DNA from: Bacteroidales bacterium
GTDB taxonomy: Bacteria; Bacteroidota; Bacteroidia; Bacteroidales; ML635J-15
Length of the DNA: 38,280 nucleotides
Direction of reading: 5' to 3'
Assembly: GCA_028702535.1 (NCBI GenBank)
Contig: JAQVOR010000018.1
Span: 1-38,280 of the forward strand
Part shown: positions 1-8,911 of the stretch, piece after piece
How positions within the stretch are numbered: the first letter of the stretch is position 1
How the letters are laid out: each line of letters opens with the position of its first letter
Made by a program: the position numbers and the translations under genes
The notes under the pieces: generated by a model
Databases searched by the model: none
Seen by the model: the letters and a program-made list of their open reading frames with translations, nothing else
What the model was told of the DNA's origin: nothing

Positions 1-200
1 AGATAAGCGTTTATCAAAACACTTCAGGAGCAACATCAATTATAATTCCAGCTAACCAAACTAGCAAGTTAAGTGTCGGAACAAACACAGTATATTTAAG
101 AAGAAAAACAGAAATAACTCCTCAAGAAACGAGCTCTGCTGGAGCATCATGTTCTGGAATATATCAAACCAAAGAAATTAATATTGAAGTTGTAGAATAA
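1..200 (+). CDS. C-terminal end of a hypothetical, probably secreted protein (partial)
   Basis: An open frame enters from the left edge (codons in phase with position 3) and ends at a TAA at 198-200, giving 65 visible residues. The segment is rich in Ser, Thr, Asn and Ile and ends in a beta-strand-like stretch (KEINIEVVE). That composition suits the last beta-sandwich domain of an extracellular protein, but no family signature is visible and there is no recognisable T9SS sorting tail. A low-complexity spacer follows it. The start and most of the gene lie outside the window. Function unknown. Confidence 0.6.
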   Translation, partial: ISVYQNTSGATSIIIPANQTSKLSVGTNTVYLRRKTEITPQETSSAGASCSGIYQTKEINIEVVE

Positions 201-287
201 GTTTTTTCTGATATCATAAATTTTATGGCGATAGGATAGAATTGGTGTATCGTTAATGCTTAGTTTATTGAATAAAAGTAATATTGT

Positions 288-435
288 GATCTATTGATCC
301 AGTAATCCAGTATCACGGTTTACGGTTCACGGTTCTCGGTTTTCGATTTTCGGTTGGGATCACAGTATCACAGAATCACTGAATCATTGAATCACAGTAT
401 CACAAAAAAAACGGTTTACGGTTTACGGTTCACAA
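288..435. repeat. Low-complexity intergenic word repeats (GTGAT and ACCGTAA families)
   Basis: The spacer downstream of aspS is built from two kinds of short imperfect repeats. On the minus strand one reads as GTGATACTG / GTGATTCTG / ATGATTCAG variants, spaced about 8-9 bases apart (roughly 361-405). The other reads as heptamers of the type ACCGTAA, ACCGTGA and ACCGAGA (about 314-355 and 413-432). An 8-T run on the minus strand separates them near 405-412, just after aspS, and may help end transcription. Related GTGAT words recur at about 11440-11475 and 26252-26345. No coding potential is seen. Confidence 0.7.
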
Positions 436-2196
436 TTATTTTTTCACCTCTTTTAAAGCCAATCCTAATTCATTTAATTGATTTTGAGATATTTGCGAAG
501 GACTTTCAATCATAACATCTCTGCCCGCATTATTTTTCGGGAATGCTATATGATCACGTATTGAATCAGAACCTCCAAATAAAGAAACCAGACGATCAAG
601 ACCAAATGCAATTCCGCCATGTGGAGGAGCTCCAAATTTAAAAGCGTTCATTAAAAATCCAAATTGAGCTTCGGCTTCTTCTTTTGAGAACCCAAGATTT
701 TTGAACATTAATTCTTGCAAATCTTTATCAAAAATTCTAATTGAGCCACCACCAATCTCTATTCCGTTTATTACAAGGTCATAAGCTTTTGCTCTAATTT
801 TTCCTGGCTCAGAACTAAACAATTCTATGTCCTCATCAAATGGAGCAGTAAATGGATGATGTTTAGCATGATATCTTTGAGACTCGTCATCATACTCTAA
901 TAGCGGGAATTCTACAACCCAAAGTGGTGCAAATTTATCTTTAGTTCTCCAGCCTAATTGATTAGCTAATTTCAAACGCAATTCACTTAATCCATGTAAT
1001 GTTAATTCTTTTTCGCCTGCAAGTATCAAAATCATATCGCCTTTTTGAGCTTGCATTTTTTCGGCGATTATTGCCCAATCGTCTTCGCTATAAAATTTAT
1101 CGATCGATGATTTAAAAGTACCATCAGCATTATATTTGCAATAAACAAGACCTTTTGCTCCAATTTGAGGCGTTCTTACAAATTCGGTAAGTTCATCAAT
1201 CTGTTTGCGAGAATATTCGCTCCCATTTGTCAAAACAATACCGCCAATATAATCAGCCGAGTCAAAAACTACAAAATTTTTGCCTTTAAGATTTGCACCA
1301 ATATCGGTAATTGTCATGCCAAAGCGAATATCGGGTTTGTCGTTTCCGTATTTCTCCATTGCTTCGTAATACGACATTTTGGGAAATTCATAATCAAATT
1401 CGCATTTTAAAATTTCTTTAAATAAATACTTTATTAGCCCTTCAAACATTTCTAAAACATCTTTCTGTTCCACAAACGACATTTCGCAATCTATCTGAGT
1501 AAATTCGGGCTGTCTATCTGCACGCAAATCTTCGTCTCTAAAACATTTTACAATCTGAAAATACCTATCCATTCCTGCAATCATCAATAATTGCTTAAAT
1601 GTTTGTGGAGATTGTGGCAACGCATAAAATTCGCCTGGATTCATACGTGAAGGCACTACAAAATCTCTCGCACCCTCAGGAGTTGATTTAATTAAGCATG
1701 GTGTTTCTATTTCGATAAAATCTTGACTATCAAGAAATTTTCGCACTTTCTGAGCCACTTTATGTCTTAAGATTAAAGCATTTTTAACAGGATTACGCCG
1801 TATATCCAAATATCTGTACTTCATACGCAACTCATCGCCACCATCAGTATTATCGATAATTGTAAATGGAGGTGTTTCTGATTTGCTTAAAATCGTAATG
1901 TTTTCAATTTTTATTTCGATATCTCCCGTAGGTATTTTATCGTTTTTACTATATCTTTCAATAACTTCGCCAGTAACTTTTATAACATATTCGCGTCCAA
2001 TTTTGTCAATTGTTTCAATAATTTCGGCGGGTGTATTTGTTTGTTCAACAGCAAGTTGAGTAATTCCGTATCTATCGCGTAAGTCAATCCAAATCATTCC
2101 TCCTTTGTCACGTTTAAGCTGCGTCCAACCACATAATGTAACTTTTTCTCCTATATTTTCATTGCGTAATTCTCCGCAGTTATGTGTTCTGTACAT
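436..2196 (-). CDS. aspS: Aspartyl-tRNA synthetase
   Basis: This class II aminoacyl-tRNA synthetase charges tRNA-Asp with aspartate in the cytoplasm. The 586-residue product has the bacterial AspRS layout. There is an N-terminal OB-fold anticodon-binding domain (about 1-105), class II motif 2 as [18 protein letters not shown] (about 217-235), an inserted GAD-type domain in the middle, and motif 3 [15 protein letters not shown] near 526-540. The start chosen is the ATG at 2194-2196, giving [11 protein letters not shown], the usual family N-terminus. A longer frame exists only from a TTG eight codons upstream, and that TTG overlaps the promoter-like box at 2218-2225. It lies on the same strand as the EamA gene and glyQS but has its own promoter. 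Confidence 0.97.
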   Translation of the reverse strand: MYRTHNCGELRNENIGEKVTLCGWTQLKRDKGGMIWIDLRDRYGITQLAVEQTNTPAEIIETIDKIGREYVIKVTGEVIERYSKNDKIPTGDIEIKIENITILSKSETPPFTIIDNTDGGDELRMKYRYLDIRRNPVKNALILRHKVAQKVRKFLDSQDFIEIETPCLIKSTPEGARDFVVPSRMNPGEFYALPQSPQTFKQLLMIAGMDRYFQIVKCFRDEDLRADRQPEFTQIDCEMSFVEQKDVLEMFEGLIKYLFKEILKCEFDYEFPKMSYYEAMEKYGNDKPDIRFGMTITDIGANLKGKNFVVFDSADYIGGIVLTNGSEYSRKQIDELTEFVRTPQIGAKGLVYCKYNADGTFKSSIDKFYSEDDWAIIAEKMQAQKGDMILILAGEKELTLHGLSELRLKLANQLGWRTKDKFAPLWVVEFPLLEYDDESQRYHAKHHPFTAPFDEDIELFSSEPGKIRAKAYDLVINGIEIGGGSIRIFDKDLQELMFKNLGFSKEEAEAQFGFLMNAFKFGAPPHGGIAFGLDRLVSLFGGSDSIRDHIAFPKNNAGRDVMIESPSQISQNQLNELGLALKEVKK

Positions 2197-2217
2197 AGTT
2201 TTATTTTTAATTTGTTG

Positions 2218-2225
2218 CAAACTTA
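2218..2225 (-). promoter_or_regulatory. Bacteroidota -7 promoter box upstream of aspS
   Basis: The minus strand reads TAAGTTTG, matching the TAnnTTTG -7 consensus of the Bacteroidota primary sigma factor. It ends 21 bases before the aspS ATG, so the predicted leader is short. I could not see a clear -33 TTTG at the expected distance. Confidence 0.45.
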
Positions 2226-2321
2226 ATAATTTTATATGATATTATTTTGCGTAATTGTTAAAAGAAATAATCTACGAATCGTTAGATTCCATCCTTAGAT
2301 TCCGCCAAAACACCATAAGTT

Positions 2322-3242
2322 TTACGTATTCGACCCTATTTTTTTATAATTAAATATCCTATACTTTAACTGGGACACGACCACTCCAATTATTACAATA
2401 AAGATTCCTAAAATTTTTCGAGTTCCTATTTCCTCACCAAGGAATAAATACGAAACAATTATAGTAAATATAGGGATGACATTTGTAAAAACATTTACTT
2501 TGGTTATAGACATAAACTTTAGTCCATACATAAAGAATAAAAAAGCAATTGTAGAAGCAAAAACGCCAAGGCTTATTATTGCCCAAAAAGCTTCCTCAAC
2601 AAATCCTGTTACAAAAATATCTTTTTGCGAAAATATCAATAAAAGCGGCGTAAAATATAACATCCCTATGATATTTTGCCAAAAAATGACATTTAGAATT
2701 GAGTATTGGTCGGGAATTTTTTTAATCATCACGCTATACCCATTTGCAGCAACAACGGCAAGCATAAGTAATCCAAGTCCAATCATCGAAATTTGCAAAC
2801 TCATGTCTTTTCCAAAAACTAAAACCACTATTCCAGAAATAGAAATAATAATTCCTAATAGGTTAAGAACAGTAATTTTTTCGTTTAAAAAGTAAAAAGC
2901 TACAAAAGGAGTAAACAATGGGATAATTGAAATAATTACTGCAGCCATAGATGGCTCAACAAAAGACAATCCTGTGGTTTCGCCAATAAAATATAAAAAA
3001 GGTTCAAACAGTGCCAATAATAGGAATAAGGGAAAATGTTTTTTTGTAGGGAATCGAAATTTCTTAGAGATTATTAAAACAGGTATCATAACAATTGTAG
3101 AAACCAAGAGTCTAAAAAACACCACAGTAATTGAGTTATAATATGTCAATCCAATTTTACTCCAAACAAAAGATGTTCCCCACAGAATCATCGATATTGT
3201 AAGAAGGAAATAGACTAAAATCAGTTTTTTATTTTTATTCAT
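2322..3242 (-). CDS. DMT-superfamily transporter, EamA family
   Basis: The 306-residue product is an integral inner-membrane protein with about ten hydrophobic helices arranged as two EamA repeats (about 10-145 and 155-295). The first helix carries the common ILWGTSFVWSKIGL signature. The second repeat ends in FLGEEIGTRKILGIFIVIIG, typical of EamA halves. Members export or exchange small metabolites such as amino acids or nucleotides, and the substrate cannot be read from sequence. It starts with ATG 22 bases after the glyQS stop on the same strand, so co-transcription with glyQS is likely. aspS follows after a 125-base gap with its own promoter. The position between two tRNA synthetase genes may be chance. 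Confidence 0.9.
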   Translation of the reverse strand: MNKNKKLILVYFLLTISMILWGTSFVWSKIGLTYYNSITVVFFRLLVSTIVMIPVLIISKKFRFPTKKHFPLFLLLALFEPFLYFIGETTGLSFVEPSMAAVIISIIPLFTPFVAFYFLNEKITVLNLLGIIISISGIVVLVFGKDMSLQISMIGLGLLMLAVVAANGYSVMIKKIPDQYSILNVIFWQNIIGMLYFTPLLLIFSQKDIFVTGFVEEAFWAIISLGVFASTIAFLFFMYGLKFMSITKVNVFTNVIPIFTIIVSYLFLGEEIGTRKILGIFIVIIGVVVSQLKYRIFNYKKIGSNT

Positions 3243-3264
3243 TTCGAAGACAAGAAAGCAAAGA

Positions 3265-4803
3265 TTAAATCAGTTTTTTTAATAAGTTTTTCATATCGAC
3301 TTTTTCTCTTACAATTCGAGCAATATCATTCATTGCAACTCTTTCTTGCTCCATTGTATCGCGATGACGCAATGTAACAGTTCGGTCTTCGATAGTTTGA
3401 TGATCAACAGTTATGCAAAAGGGTGTTCCAATAGCGTCTTGACGACGATAGCGTTTACCAATTGAATCTTTTTCTTCGTATTGACAATTCATATCAAATT
3501 TTAGCTCGTCCAATATTTCGAGTGCCAACTCTGGTAAGCCATCTTTTTTTACAAGAGGCAAAACTGCGACTTTAACAGGAGCAAGTGGTGCTGGGATATT
3601 TAGCACTACACGTGTTTCAGCACCCACAACTTCCTCGTTATAGCACGCCGACAAAATAGACAAGAAAGTACGATCCAAGCCAATTGATGTTTCGACAACA
3701 TAAGGCACAAAACTCTCATTTGACTCATTATCAAAATATCTCATTTTCTTACCAGAGAATTTTTCGTGCTGAGAAAGATCAAAATCTGTTCTAGAATGGA
3801 CCCCTTCGAGTTCTTTAAAGCCAAATGGGAACTCGAACTCGATATCAAAAGCTGCATTTGCATAATGAGCTAGTTTATCGTGTTCGTGCCAACGATATTT
3901 TTGAGGGTCAATTCCCATAGCAAGATGCCATTTCATTCGGCGCTCTTTCCAAATTTCAAACCATTCCATTTCCTCTCCTGGCTTTACAAAATATTGCATT
4001 TCCATTTGTTCGAACTCACGCATTCTAAAAATAAACTGACGAGCTACTATTTCATTTCTAAAAGCCTTACCAATCTGTGCAATGCCAAAAGGGAGCTTTT
4101 TCCTACCAGTTTTTTGGACATTAAGATAATTTACAAAAATTCCTTGAGCAGTTTCGGGACGTAAATATATTGTGTTAGCACCTTCGGATAAGGAGCCTAA
4201 TTTTGTATCAAACATCAAATTAAACTGTCGTACCTCTGTCCAATTACGGCTTCCTGATACTGGACAAGCAATTTCTAAGTCGATTATCAATTGTCGCACT
4301 CGTTCGAGGTTATCTTCGTCCATTGCAGAAACAAACTCTGCCATTATCTCTTTTTGCTTTTGACGATAATCTAAAACTCTTTGATTTGTTTCAATAAATT
4401 GCTGTTCGTCAAACTGATCTCCAAACCTTTTTTCAGCCTTTTTAACTTCTTTATTGATTTTATCGGTAATCTTTTCGATATACTCTTCAATTAAAACATC
4501 AGCACGATAACGTTTTTTAGAATCTTTATTATCAATTAATGGATCGCTAAACGCATCAACGTGTCCTGATGCTTTCCAAACAGTTGGGTGCATAAATATT
4601 GCTGAATCTATACCAACAACCTCCTCGTTCAGTTGAGTCATTGCTTTCCACCAATACTCTTTGATATTATTTTTTAACTCTACACCATTTTGTCCGTAAT
4701 CATAAACAGCACTTAATCCGTCGTATAATTCTGATGATTGAAAAACAAACCCGTATTCTTTACTATGAGCAATAATTTTCTTAAAAAGATCTTCTTGTAT
4801 CAT
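3265..4803 (-). CDS. glyQS: Glycyl-tRNA synthetase, single-chain (alpha2) type
   Basis: It attaches glycine to tRNA-Gly. The 512-residue product is the homodimeric class II type found in archaea, eukaryotes and some bacteria, not the alpha2beta2 GlyQ/GlyS type. Visible signatures are the N-terminal QSSELYDGLSAVYDYGQNG block, RPETAQGIFVNY before motif 2, motif 2 around FRNEIVARQFIFRMREFEQ (about 250-275), motif 3 GLDRTFLSIL (about 372-382), and a C-terminal anticodon-binding domain from about 410. The ATG start gives the usual short N-terminus. It is the first gene of a probable operon with the EamA gene 22 bases downstream. Confidence 0.97.
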   Translation of the reverse strand: MIQEDLFKKIIAHSKEYGFVFQSSELYDGLSAVYDYGQNGVELKNNIKEYWWKAMTQLNEEVVGIDSAIFMHPTVWKASGHVDAFSDPLIDNKDSKKRYRADVLIEEYIEKITDKINKEVKKAEKRFGDQFDEQQFIETNQRVLDYRQKQKEIMAEFVSAMDEDNLERVRQLIIDLEIACPVSGSRNWTEVRQFNLMFDTKLGSLSEGANTIYLRPETAQGIFVNYLNVQKTGRKKLPFGIAQIGKAFRNEIVARQFIFRMREFEQMEMQYFVKPGEEMEWFEIWKERRMKWHLAMGIDPQKYRWHEHDKLAHYANAAFDIEFEFPFGFKELEGVHSRTDFDLSQHEKFSGKKMRYFDNESNESFVPYVVETSIGLDRTFLSILSACYNEEVVGAETRVVLNIPAPLAPVKVAVLPLVKKDGLPELALEILDELKFDMNCQYEEKDSIGKRYRRQDAIGTPFCITVDHQTIEDRTVTLRHRDTMEQERVAMNDIARIVREKVDMKNLLKKLI

Positions 4804-4880
4804 TTCATATATTTTTTATTTCTATTCAATAATTCGTATGAGATTACCTATTAAATAAAAATCTCAATTGAAAAACTGAA

Positions 4881-4888
4881 CAAAAGTA
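4881..4888 (-). promoter_or_regulatory. Candidate -7 promoter box upstream of glyQS
   Basis: The minus strand reads TACTTTTG (TAnnTTTG), about 77 bases before the glyQS start codon. No strong -33 element is visible. The resulting leader of about 70 bases shows no T-box or obvious riboswitch structure. Confidence 0.4.
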
Positions 4889-5013
4889 CAAATCATTTTC
4901 ATTATTTACAGCAGTTAAGTTAATAAGCTGTGATATTAACTATGTTTTTTATGTGATAGTTTAAATGATGAATAGATTTCTCTCCCTTCCTAAAGGATTG
5001 TCAAACCCTAAGT

Positions 5014-6801
5014 CTATTTATTCCCAGGTAATTTAACAGAAGTATCAATCAACACATCTGTTTTTCTATTGCCATGAAATATTGCCTGATATATAAGCTC
5101 TCCTTTTGGGTTCCAGTAAGTTGACTTACCTTCTTTTAGACCATTTTTATAATATACTTCGGAGTCTTTACCGCCAAAATCGTAAAATGTCAGCCATTTG
5201 CCATCGGGTTTATCAAGTTTATAAATTTCGACTTTAATAATATTTCCATTATTATTGCGATAAATCCATTTTCCATCTCGCAGTCCGTTATTATAATTTC
5301 CTACAATAATCTGTATCCCTCTAATATTATAGGTATTATACGCTCCGTGTAGTACCGAAGTGGTTTTATTCTTTATGCTAAAATCATCTTCAGATTTAAC
5401 TTCGACAAGTTTGTAAGATTCCTCTAATTGCTTTTTACCGTTAGGAAACCAAAAATAATTTTTACCTCCAATTAGTCCATCTGTATATTCTATTAGCGAT
5501 TTTTTTTCACCATTCTCATGCCAAGTTTCCCATTTACCAATCATAACTCCAAACTTATAATTTCCTTTCATAGCAAGAGTTCCGTCCTGATACCATTCTT
5601 TCCACTCTCCCACTTCGGTATCATTTTCAAATTGTCCTAGTCTAAATTGTCTTCCATTCTCAAAAAACACACTCCACACACCGTCTTTTTTACCTGCATT
5701 ATAGTCAACGTCTTTCCAGACTTTTCCGTTAGAGTACCAAAATGTCCAAGGCCCGTCCATTTTTCCTTGAATATAATTGCCCTCATTACCTTTTGTTCCG
5801 TCAGTTCGCCAATATGTCCATAATCCGTCTTGCAAATCGTTTTTAAAATTCCCATCAATATCTTTTTTACCATCATCGAACCAAAAGAGAGCTTTGCCTT
5901 CCATCAATCCATTTACAAAATTTAGTTCTGATTGTTTTTGTCCATTTTCGTAATATTTTGTTTGCAATCCGTGTCTCAAATCATCTTTATAATTATTAAT
6001 ACTTCGGATTTGTCCTGAAGGATACCAATATTTCCATTCTTCTTGTCTTTTTTCATTAACAATTTTGCCTTCCATTTCTTTATTTCCAGTAATAGACCAA
6101 TATAAATTCATTCCAGTTTCGTAAGATATTTCACTTTTTATTTGTCCATTATCGTACCAATCGCTCCAAGTTCCTTTTCTATCTCCTACAACAAATTCTC
6201 CTTCCGATTTTTTCTTTCCATTTTCGTGATAATAAGTCCACTTTCCGCTTTCAAGCCCATTAATTAATTTCCCTTCAGACATTTTATTGAGATTATCATA
6301 ATAACTAATCATCTCACCATTACCATCAATAACAGTACGTTCGCCTTTTAGATTATAAAAAGACTTAATCATTGCAATCTTGCCTTTATTATAAATTACT
6401 TCGGATTGTAATTTACCATTTTCATAAAAGATATTCCAGACCGAATCTTTTAAATTACTATGAAAAAAACCCTTTAGCTTGACTTTTCCAGTCTCAAAAT
6501 ATTCCGAAAATTCCCCATGTCGATCATTAGCCCAGTAATAATACTTTTCTCTTATCCCACCATTCGGATAATACACAATATTATCACCATGCAACATATC
6601 TTTATAGTGATCAATTTGTGCCATTTTTTTACCATTAGGACTAAAATAAAGCCATGTCCCAAATTTTTGACCTAAATGCAAAGTGCCTATTTCACTAATT
6701 TGACCATTTTTATAAAACAAGGTGTCCTGAACATACTCCTGAGAAGAAAGTATTCCAGTAACAAAGACCATCGAAATGAGAAATAAAATTTTTTGATTCA
6801 T
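5014..6801 (-). CDS. Secreted MORN-repeat (YwqK-like) protein
   Basis: The 595-residue product begins with a signal peptide (MNQKILFLISMVFVTGILSS) and then consists almost entirely of about 20 imperfect repeats of roughly 23 residues. The repeat pattern is W-x-x-[WY]-x-x-[ND]-G-x-[KI]-x-x-x-x-x-[YF]-x-x-G-x-x-[DE]-G, the MORN_2 (PF07661) type. PGAP-style pipelines often call such proteins toxin-antitoxin system YwqK family antitoxin, but no toxin partner is adjacent and the signal peptide argues for an envelope or extracellular location. The start is the ATG at 6799-6801, since the slightly longer frame begins with TTG. Aromatic residues recur at fixed positions, suggesting an elongated beta-hairpin surface. 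Its binding partner is unknown. Confidence 0.85.
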   Translation of the reverse strand: MNQKILFLISMVFVTGILSSQEYVQDTLFYKNGQISEIGTLHLGQKFGTWLYFSPNGKKMAQIDHYKDMLHGDNIVYYPNGGIREKYYYWANDRHGEFSEYFETGKVKLKGFFHSNLKDSVWNIFYENGKLQSEVIYNKGKIAMIKSFYNLKGERTVIDGNGEMISYYDNLNKMSEGKLINGLESGKWTYYHENGKKKSEGEFVVGDRKGTWSDWYDNGQIKSEISYETGMNLYWSITGNKEMEGKIVNEKRQEEWKYWYPSGQIRSINNYKDDLRHGLQTKYYENGQKQSELNFVNGLMEGKALFWFDDGKKDIDGNFKNDLQDGLWTYWRTDGTKGNEGNYIQGKMDGPWTFWYSNGKVWKDVDYNAGKKDGVWSVFFENGRQFRLGQFENDTEVGEWKEWYQDGTLAMKGNYKFGVMIGKWETWHENGEKKSLIEYTDGLIGGKNYFWFPNGKKQLEESYKLVEVKSEDDFSIKNKTTSVLHGAYNTYNIRGIQIIVGNYNNGLRDGKWIYRNNNGNIIKVEIYKLDKPDGKWLTFYDFGGKDSEVYYKNGLKEGKSTYWNPKGELIYQAIFHGNRKTDVLIDTSVKLPGNK

Positions 6802-7050
6802 AATAAACAATTATTAAATTAATTATGAGTATTACACAAAAATAACTCTTAGAAACTATAATTTATTGTCTTTTTTACAATATTACAAACAAAATAATAT
6901 TGATAATTATATTTGTCTAATAATCAACGTGTTAGGCTTGAGATTATTGAGCATTAAAAAATAAATTAAAAATAACTTGCAAAAAATTTGGAAAAAGACA
7001 TAAAACAGATTAAATTTGTTAATAAAATTGTTAATAAAATTTGTAATTCA

Positions 7051-7851
7051 ATGAAAAACAAGACTTTAACATTTGGCATAATTTTAATATTATTTGTTAG
7101 CACAGGAATTAAAGCAGACGAAATGGTATTAAAAGGTATCTATCAAGGTAAGGATCTTTACATCATAAATCCGATGTTAGATATGGGTGAGGAATATTGT
7201 GCTTACGAAGTACTAATAAATAAGATTGAATTTGATGATATTATAAATTCTAGTGCTTTTAGAATAAGCCTTGATTATGCTGGTTTAGAATTTGGTCAAG
7301 AGTACGAAGTAATAATCAAACATCACGAAAACTGTACGCCAAAATTAGTTAATCCAGAGGTACTCAAACCCTTAAGCACTTATAGTGTAATTAATTATGA
7401 GATTGGGTACAATAATATGATGAATTTTACTACGCAAAACGAATCAGGCAAACTAACATTTTATATTGAAGAATTTCGTTGGAATAAATGGATTTTGAGA
7501 GGAAGTATTCCTGGCGAAGGAGGTCCTGATAACAGAACATATTCACAAAAAATATATCCCTACAATGGAGAAAATATGTTTAGAATATATCAAATAGATC
7601 ATCTAAATAGAAAATTTTACTCCGACACAATAGTTTTTAACATAGACAAAGAGGCTGTAAAAGTTACATGTCCTTTAAATAAAGTAAAAAAAGAAATAAG
7701 CCTATCTTCAATAACATATTATGCTGTAATCAACAAATATGGTGAAGAGTTGATTACAGGTTCAGGCAATTTAATAGATATTTCGGATTTAAAAAAAGGA
7801 GAGTATTTTTTGAACTTCGAAGATGAATACGTCGTCTTTAAGAAAAGATAA
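7051..7851 (+). CDS. Hypothetical secreted protein with a T9SS-like C-terminal tail
   Basis: The 266-residue product starts at the ATG at 7051 (MKNKTLTFGIILILFVSTGIKA), which begins directly with a signal peptide. The frame is open to a TTG at 6988, but that adds a charged stretch ahead of the signal. The body is beta-rich with no recognisable enzyme motif. The last 45 residues (YYAVINKYGEELITGSG, then LIDISDLKKGEYFLNF and a final VVFKKR) resemble the strand pattern of T9SS type A sorting domains, though without the usual YPNP entry motif. It may be an exported surface or extracellular protein. A terminator follows at 7875-7904. Confidence 0.65.
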   Translation: MKNKTLTFGIILILFVSTGIKADEMVLKGIYQGKDLYIINPMLDMGEEYCAYEVLINKIEFDDIINSSAFRISLDYAGLEFGQEYEVIIKHHENCTPKLVNPEVLKPLSTYSVINYEIGYNNMMNFTTQNESGKLTFYIEEFRWNKWILRGSIPGEGGPDNRTYSQKIYPYNGENMFRIYQIDHLNRKFYSDTIVFNIDKEAVKVTCPLNKVKKEISLSSITYYAVINKYGEELITGSGNLIDISDLKKGEYFLNFEDEYVVFKKR

Positions 7852-7874
7852 GAACTTAAAGGAATGTATTCGAC

Positions 7875-7904
7875 AGGGGCATAATTCTTATGCCTCTTTT
7901 TTTT
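7875..7904 (+). terminator. Rho-independent terminator after the 7051-7851 gene
   Basis: A 9-bp stem (AGGGGCATA / TATGCCTCT, one G-T pair) with a 5-base loop is followed by TCTTTTTTTT. The T-run leads straight into the next gene's -7 box at 7904-7911, so terminator and promoter abut. Confidence 0.8.
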
Positions 7905-7911
7905 ATATTTG
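7904..7911 (+). promoter_or_regulatory. -7 promoter box TATATTTG upstream of the LuxE-like gene
   Basis: TATATTTG is a perfect TAnnTTTG match and ends 4 bases before the ATG at 7916. With the usual spacing to the start point, transcription would begin at or very near the start codon, so a leaderless or nearly leaderless mRNA is predicted. It also rules out the longer frame starting at 7823. Confidence 0.6.
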
Positions 7912-7915
7912 CAGT

Positions 7916-8911
7916 ATGAAAAACTTTGATATTAAAAATTATACAGACCGCATATTTAAAATCAGAAACGAAGAAGAGTTCTACGAAATGTCTGTTGAAG
8001 CGTTTAAATATCAGTATCAAAATAATAAAACATACAGAGAATTTTGTGATTTACTAAATATAAACACTTCAAATATTGACCATCCTACCAAAATACCATT
8101 TATACCGATAGATTTTTTTAAAACTCACAAACTTATTAGCGGATTAGACAATGCTGAAATGATACTCAAGTCAAGTGGCACTTCAGGAAGTGAAATATCA
8201 AAGCATTTTGTTACAGATATAAAACTTTATGAGCAATCATTTATAAATAATTTTGATTTTTTTTACGGTAATCCCAATAAATACGCAATTCTTGGACTAC
8301 TACCTTCTTATCTCGAACGAACTGGCTCAAGCCTTATTTATATGGTGTCAAAACTTTGTGAACTTTCAAAAAACAGTATGAGCGGATTTTATTTAAACAA
8401 TTATGATGATCTTAATACACACATAATCCAACTTGAAAAATCGCATTCAAAATATATTTTAATAGGAGTTAGTTATGCCTTGCTAGATCTTGCAGAAAAG
8501 TACTCGCCAAAAATACAAAATGGCATTGTAATGGAAACTGGCGGAATGAAAGGCAGGCGGCAAGAATTAACTAAAGAGGAATTGCATAAAATTTTAGCAC
8601 AATCATTTTCAACTCAAAATATACACTCCGAATATGGAATGACAGAATTACTTTCGCAAGCCTATTCAAAAAACAAAGGATTATTTCGCAGTCCTCCCCA
8701 AATGCGTACATATATAAGAGAACACAATGATCCACTATCGGTAAAAAAAATTGGAACTGGAGCGATAAATATAATCGATCTTGCAAATATAAATTCATGT
8801 TGTTTTATTGCCACATCCGATTTAGGTATAGTTTATAAAGACAACAAATTTAGCATAAGCGGTCGTTTGGATAATGCTGACATTAGAGGATGTAATTTAA
8901 TGGTATATTAG
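7916..8911 (+). CDS. LuxE-like acyl-protein synthetase / acyl-adenylating enzyme
   Basis: The 331-residue product resembles the LuxE acyl-protein synthetase family (PF04443), a short relative of the ANL adenylating enzymes. Visible motifs are the phosphate-binding loop SSGTSG (about 86-91), a YGMTE block (about 240-244) equivalent to the ANL A5 motif, and a C-terminal GRLDNADIRGCNL matching the ANL hinge region. Family members activate a fatty acid with ATP and transfer it to a protein or thiol. Here there is no luxC, luxD or acyl-carrier-protein gene nearby, so the substrate is unknown. The start at 7916 was chosen because the promoter box lies immediately upstream. In Bacteroidota such genes are often annotated simply as acyltransferase. 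Confidence 0.8.
   Translation: MKNFDIKNYTDRIFKIRNEEEFYEMSVEAFKYQYQNNKTYREFCDLLNINTSNIDHPTKIPFIPIDFFKTHKLISGLDNAEMILKSSGTSGSEISKHFVTDIKLYEQSFINNFDFFYGNPNKYAILGLLPSYLERTGSSLIYMVSKLCELSKNSMSGFYLNNYDDLNTHIIQLEKSHSKYILIGVSYALLDLAEKYSPKIQNGIVMETGGMKGRRQELTKEELHKILAQSFSTQNIHSEYGMTELLSQAYSKNKGLFRSPPQMRTYIREHNDPLSVKKIGTGAINIIDLANINSCCFIATSDLGIVYKDNKFSISGRLDNADIRGCNLMVY

Noticed and set aside
288-435. CRISPR array
   Set aside because: The repeats are 7-16 bases, drift in sequence and length and are not separated by unique spacers; no cas genes are nearby.
2476-2895. 139-codon frame antisense to the EamA transporter
   Set aside because: It lies wholly within a convincing membrane-protein gene, and its composition reflects the reverse complement of hydrophobic codons.
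4804-4890. T-box or riboswitch in the glyQS leader
   Set aside because: No T-box sequence, specifier stem or terminator-antiterminator pair is visible, and the leader is short and AT-rich.
5014-6801. Toxin-antitoxin system (YwqK antitoxin label)
   Set aside because: There is a signal peptide and no small toxin gene on either side.
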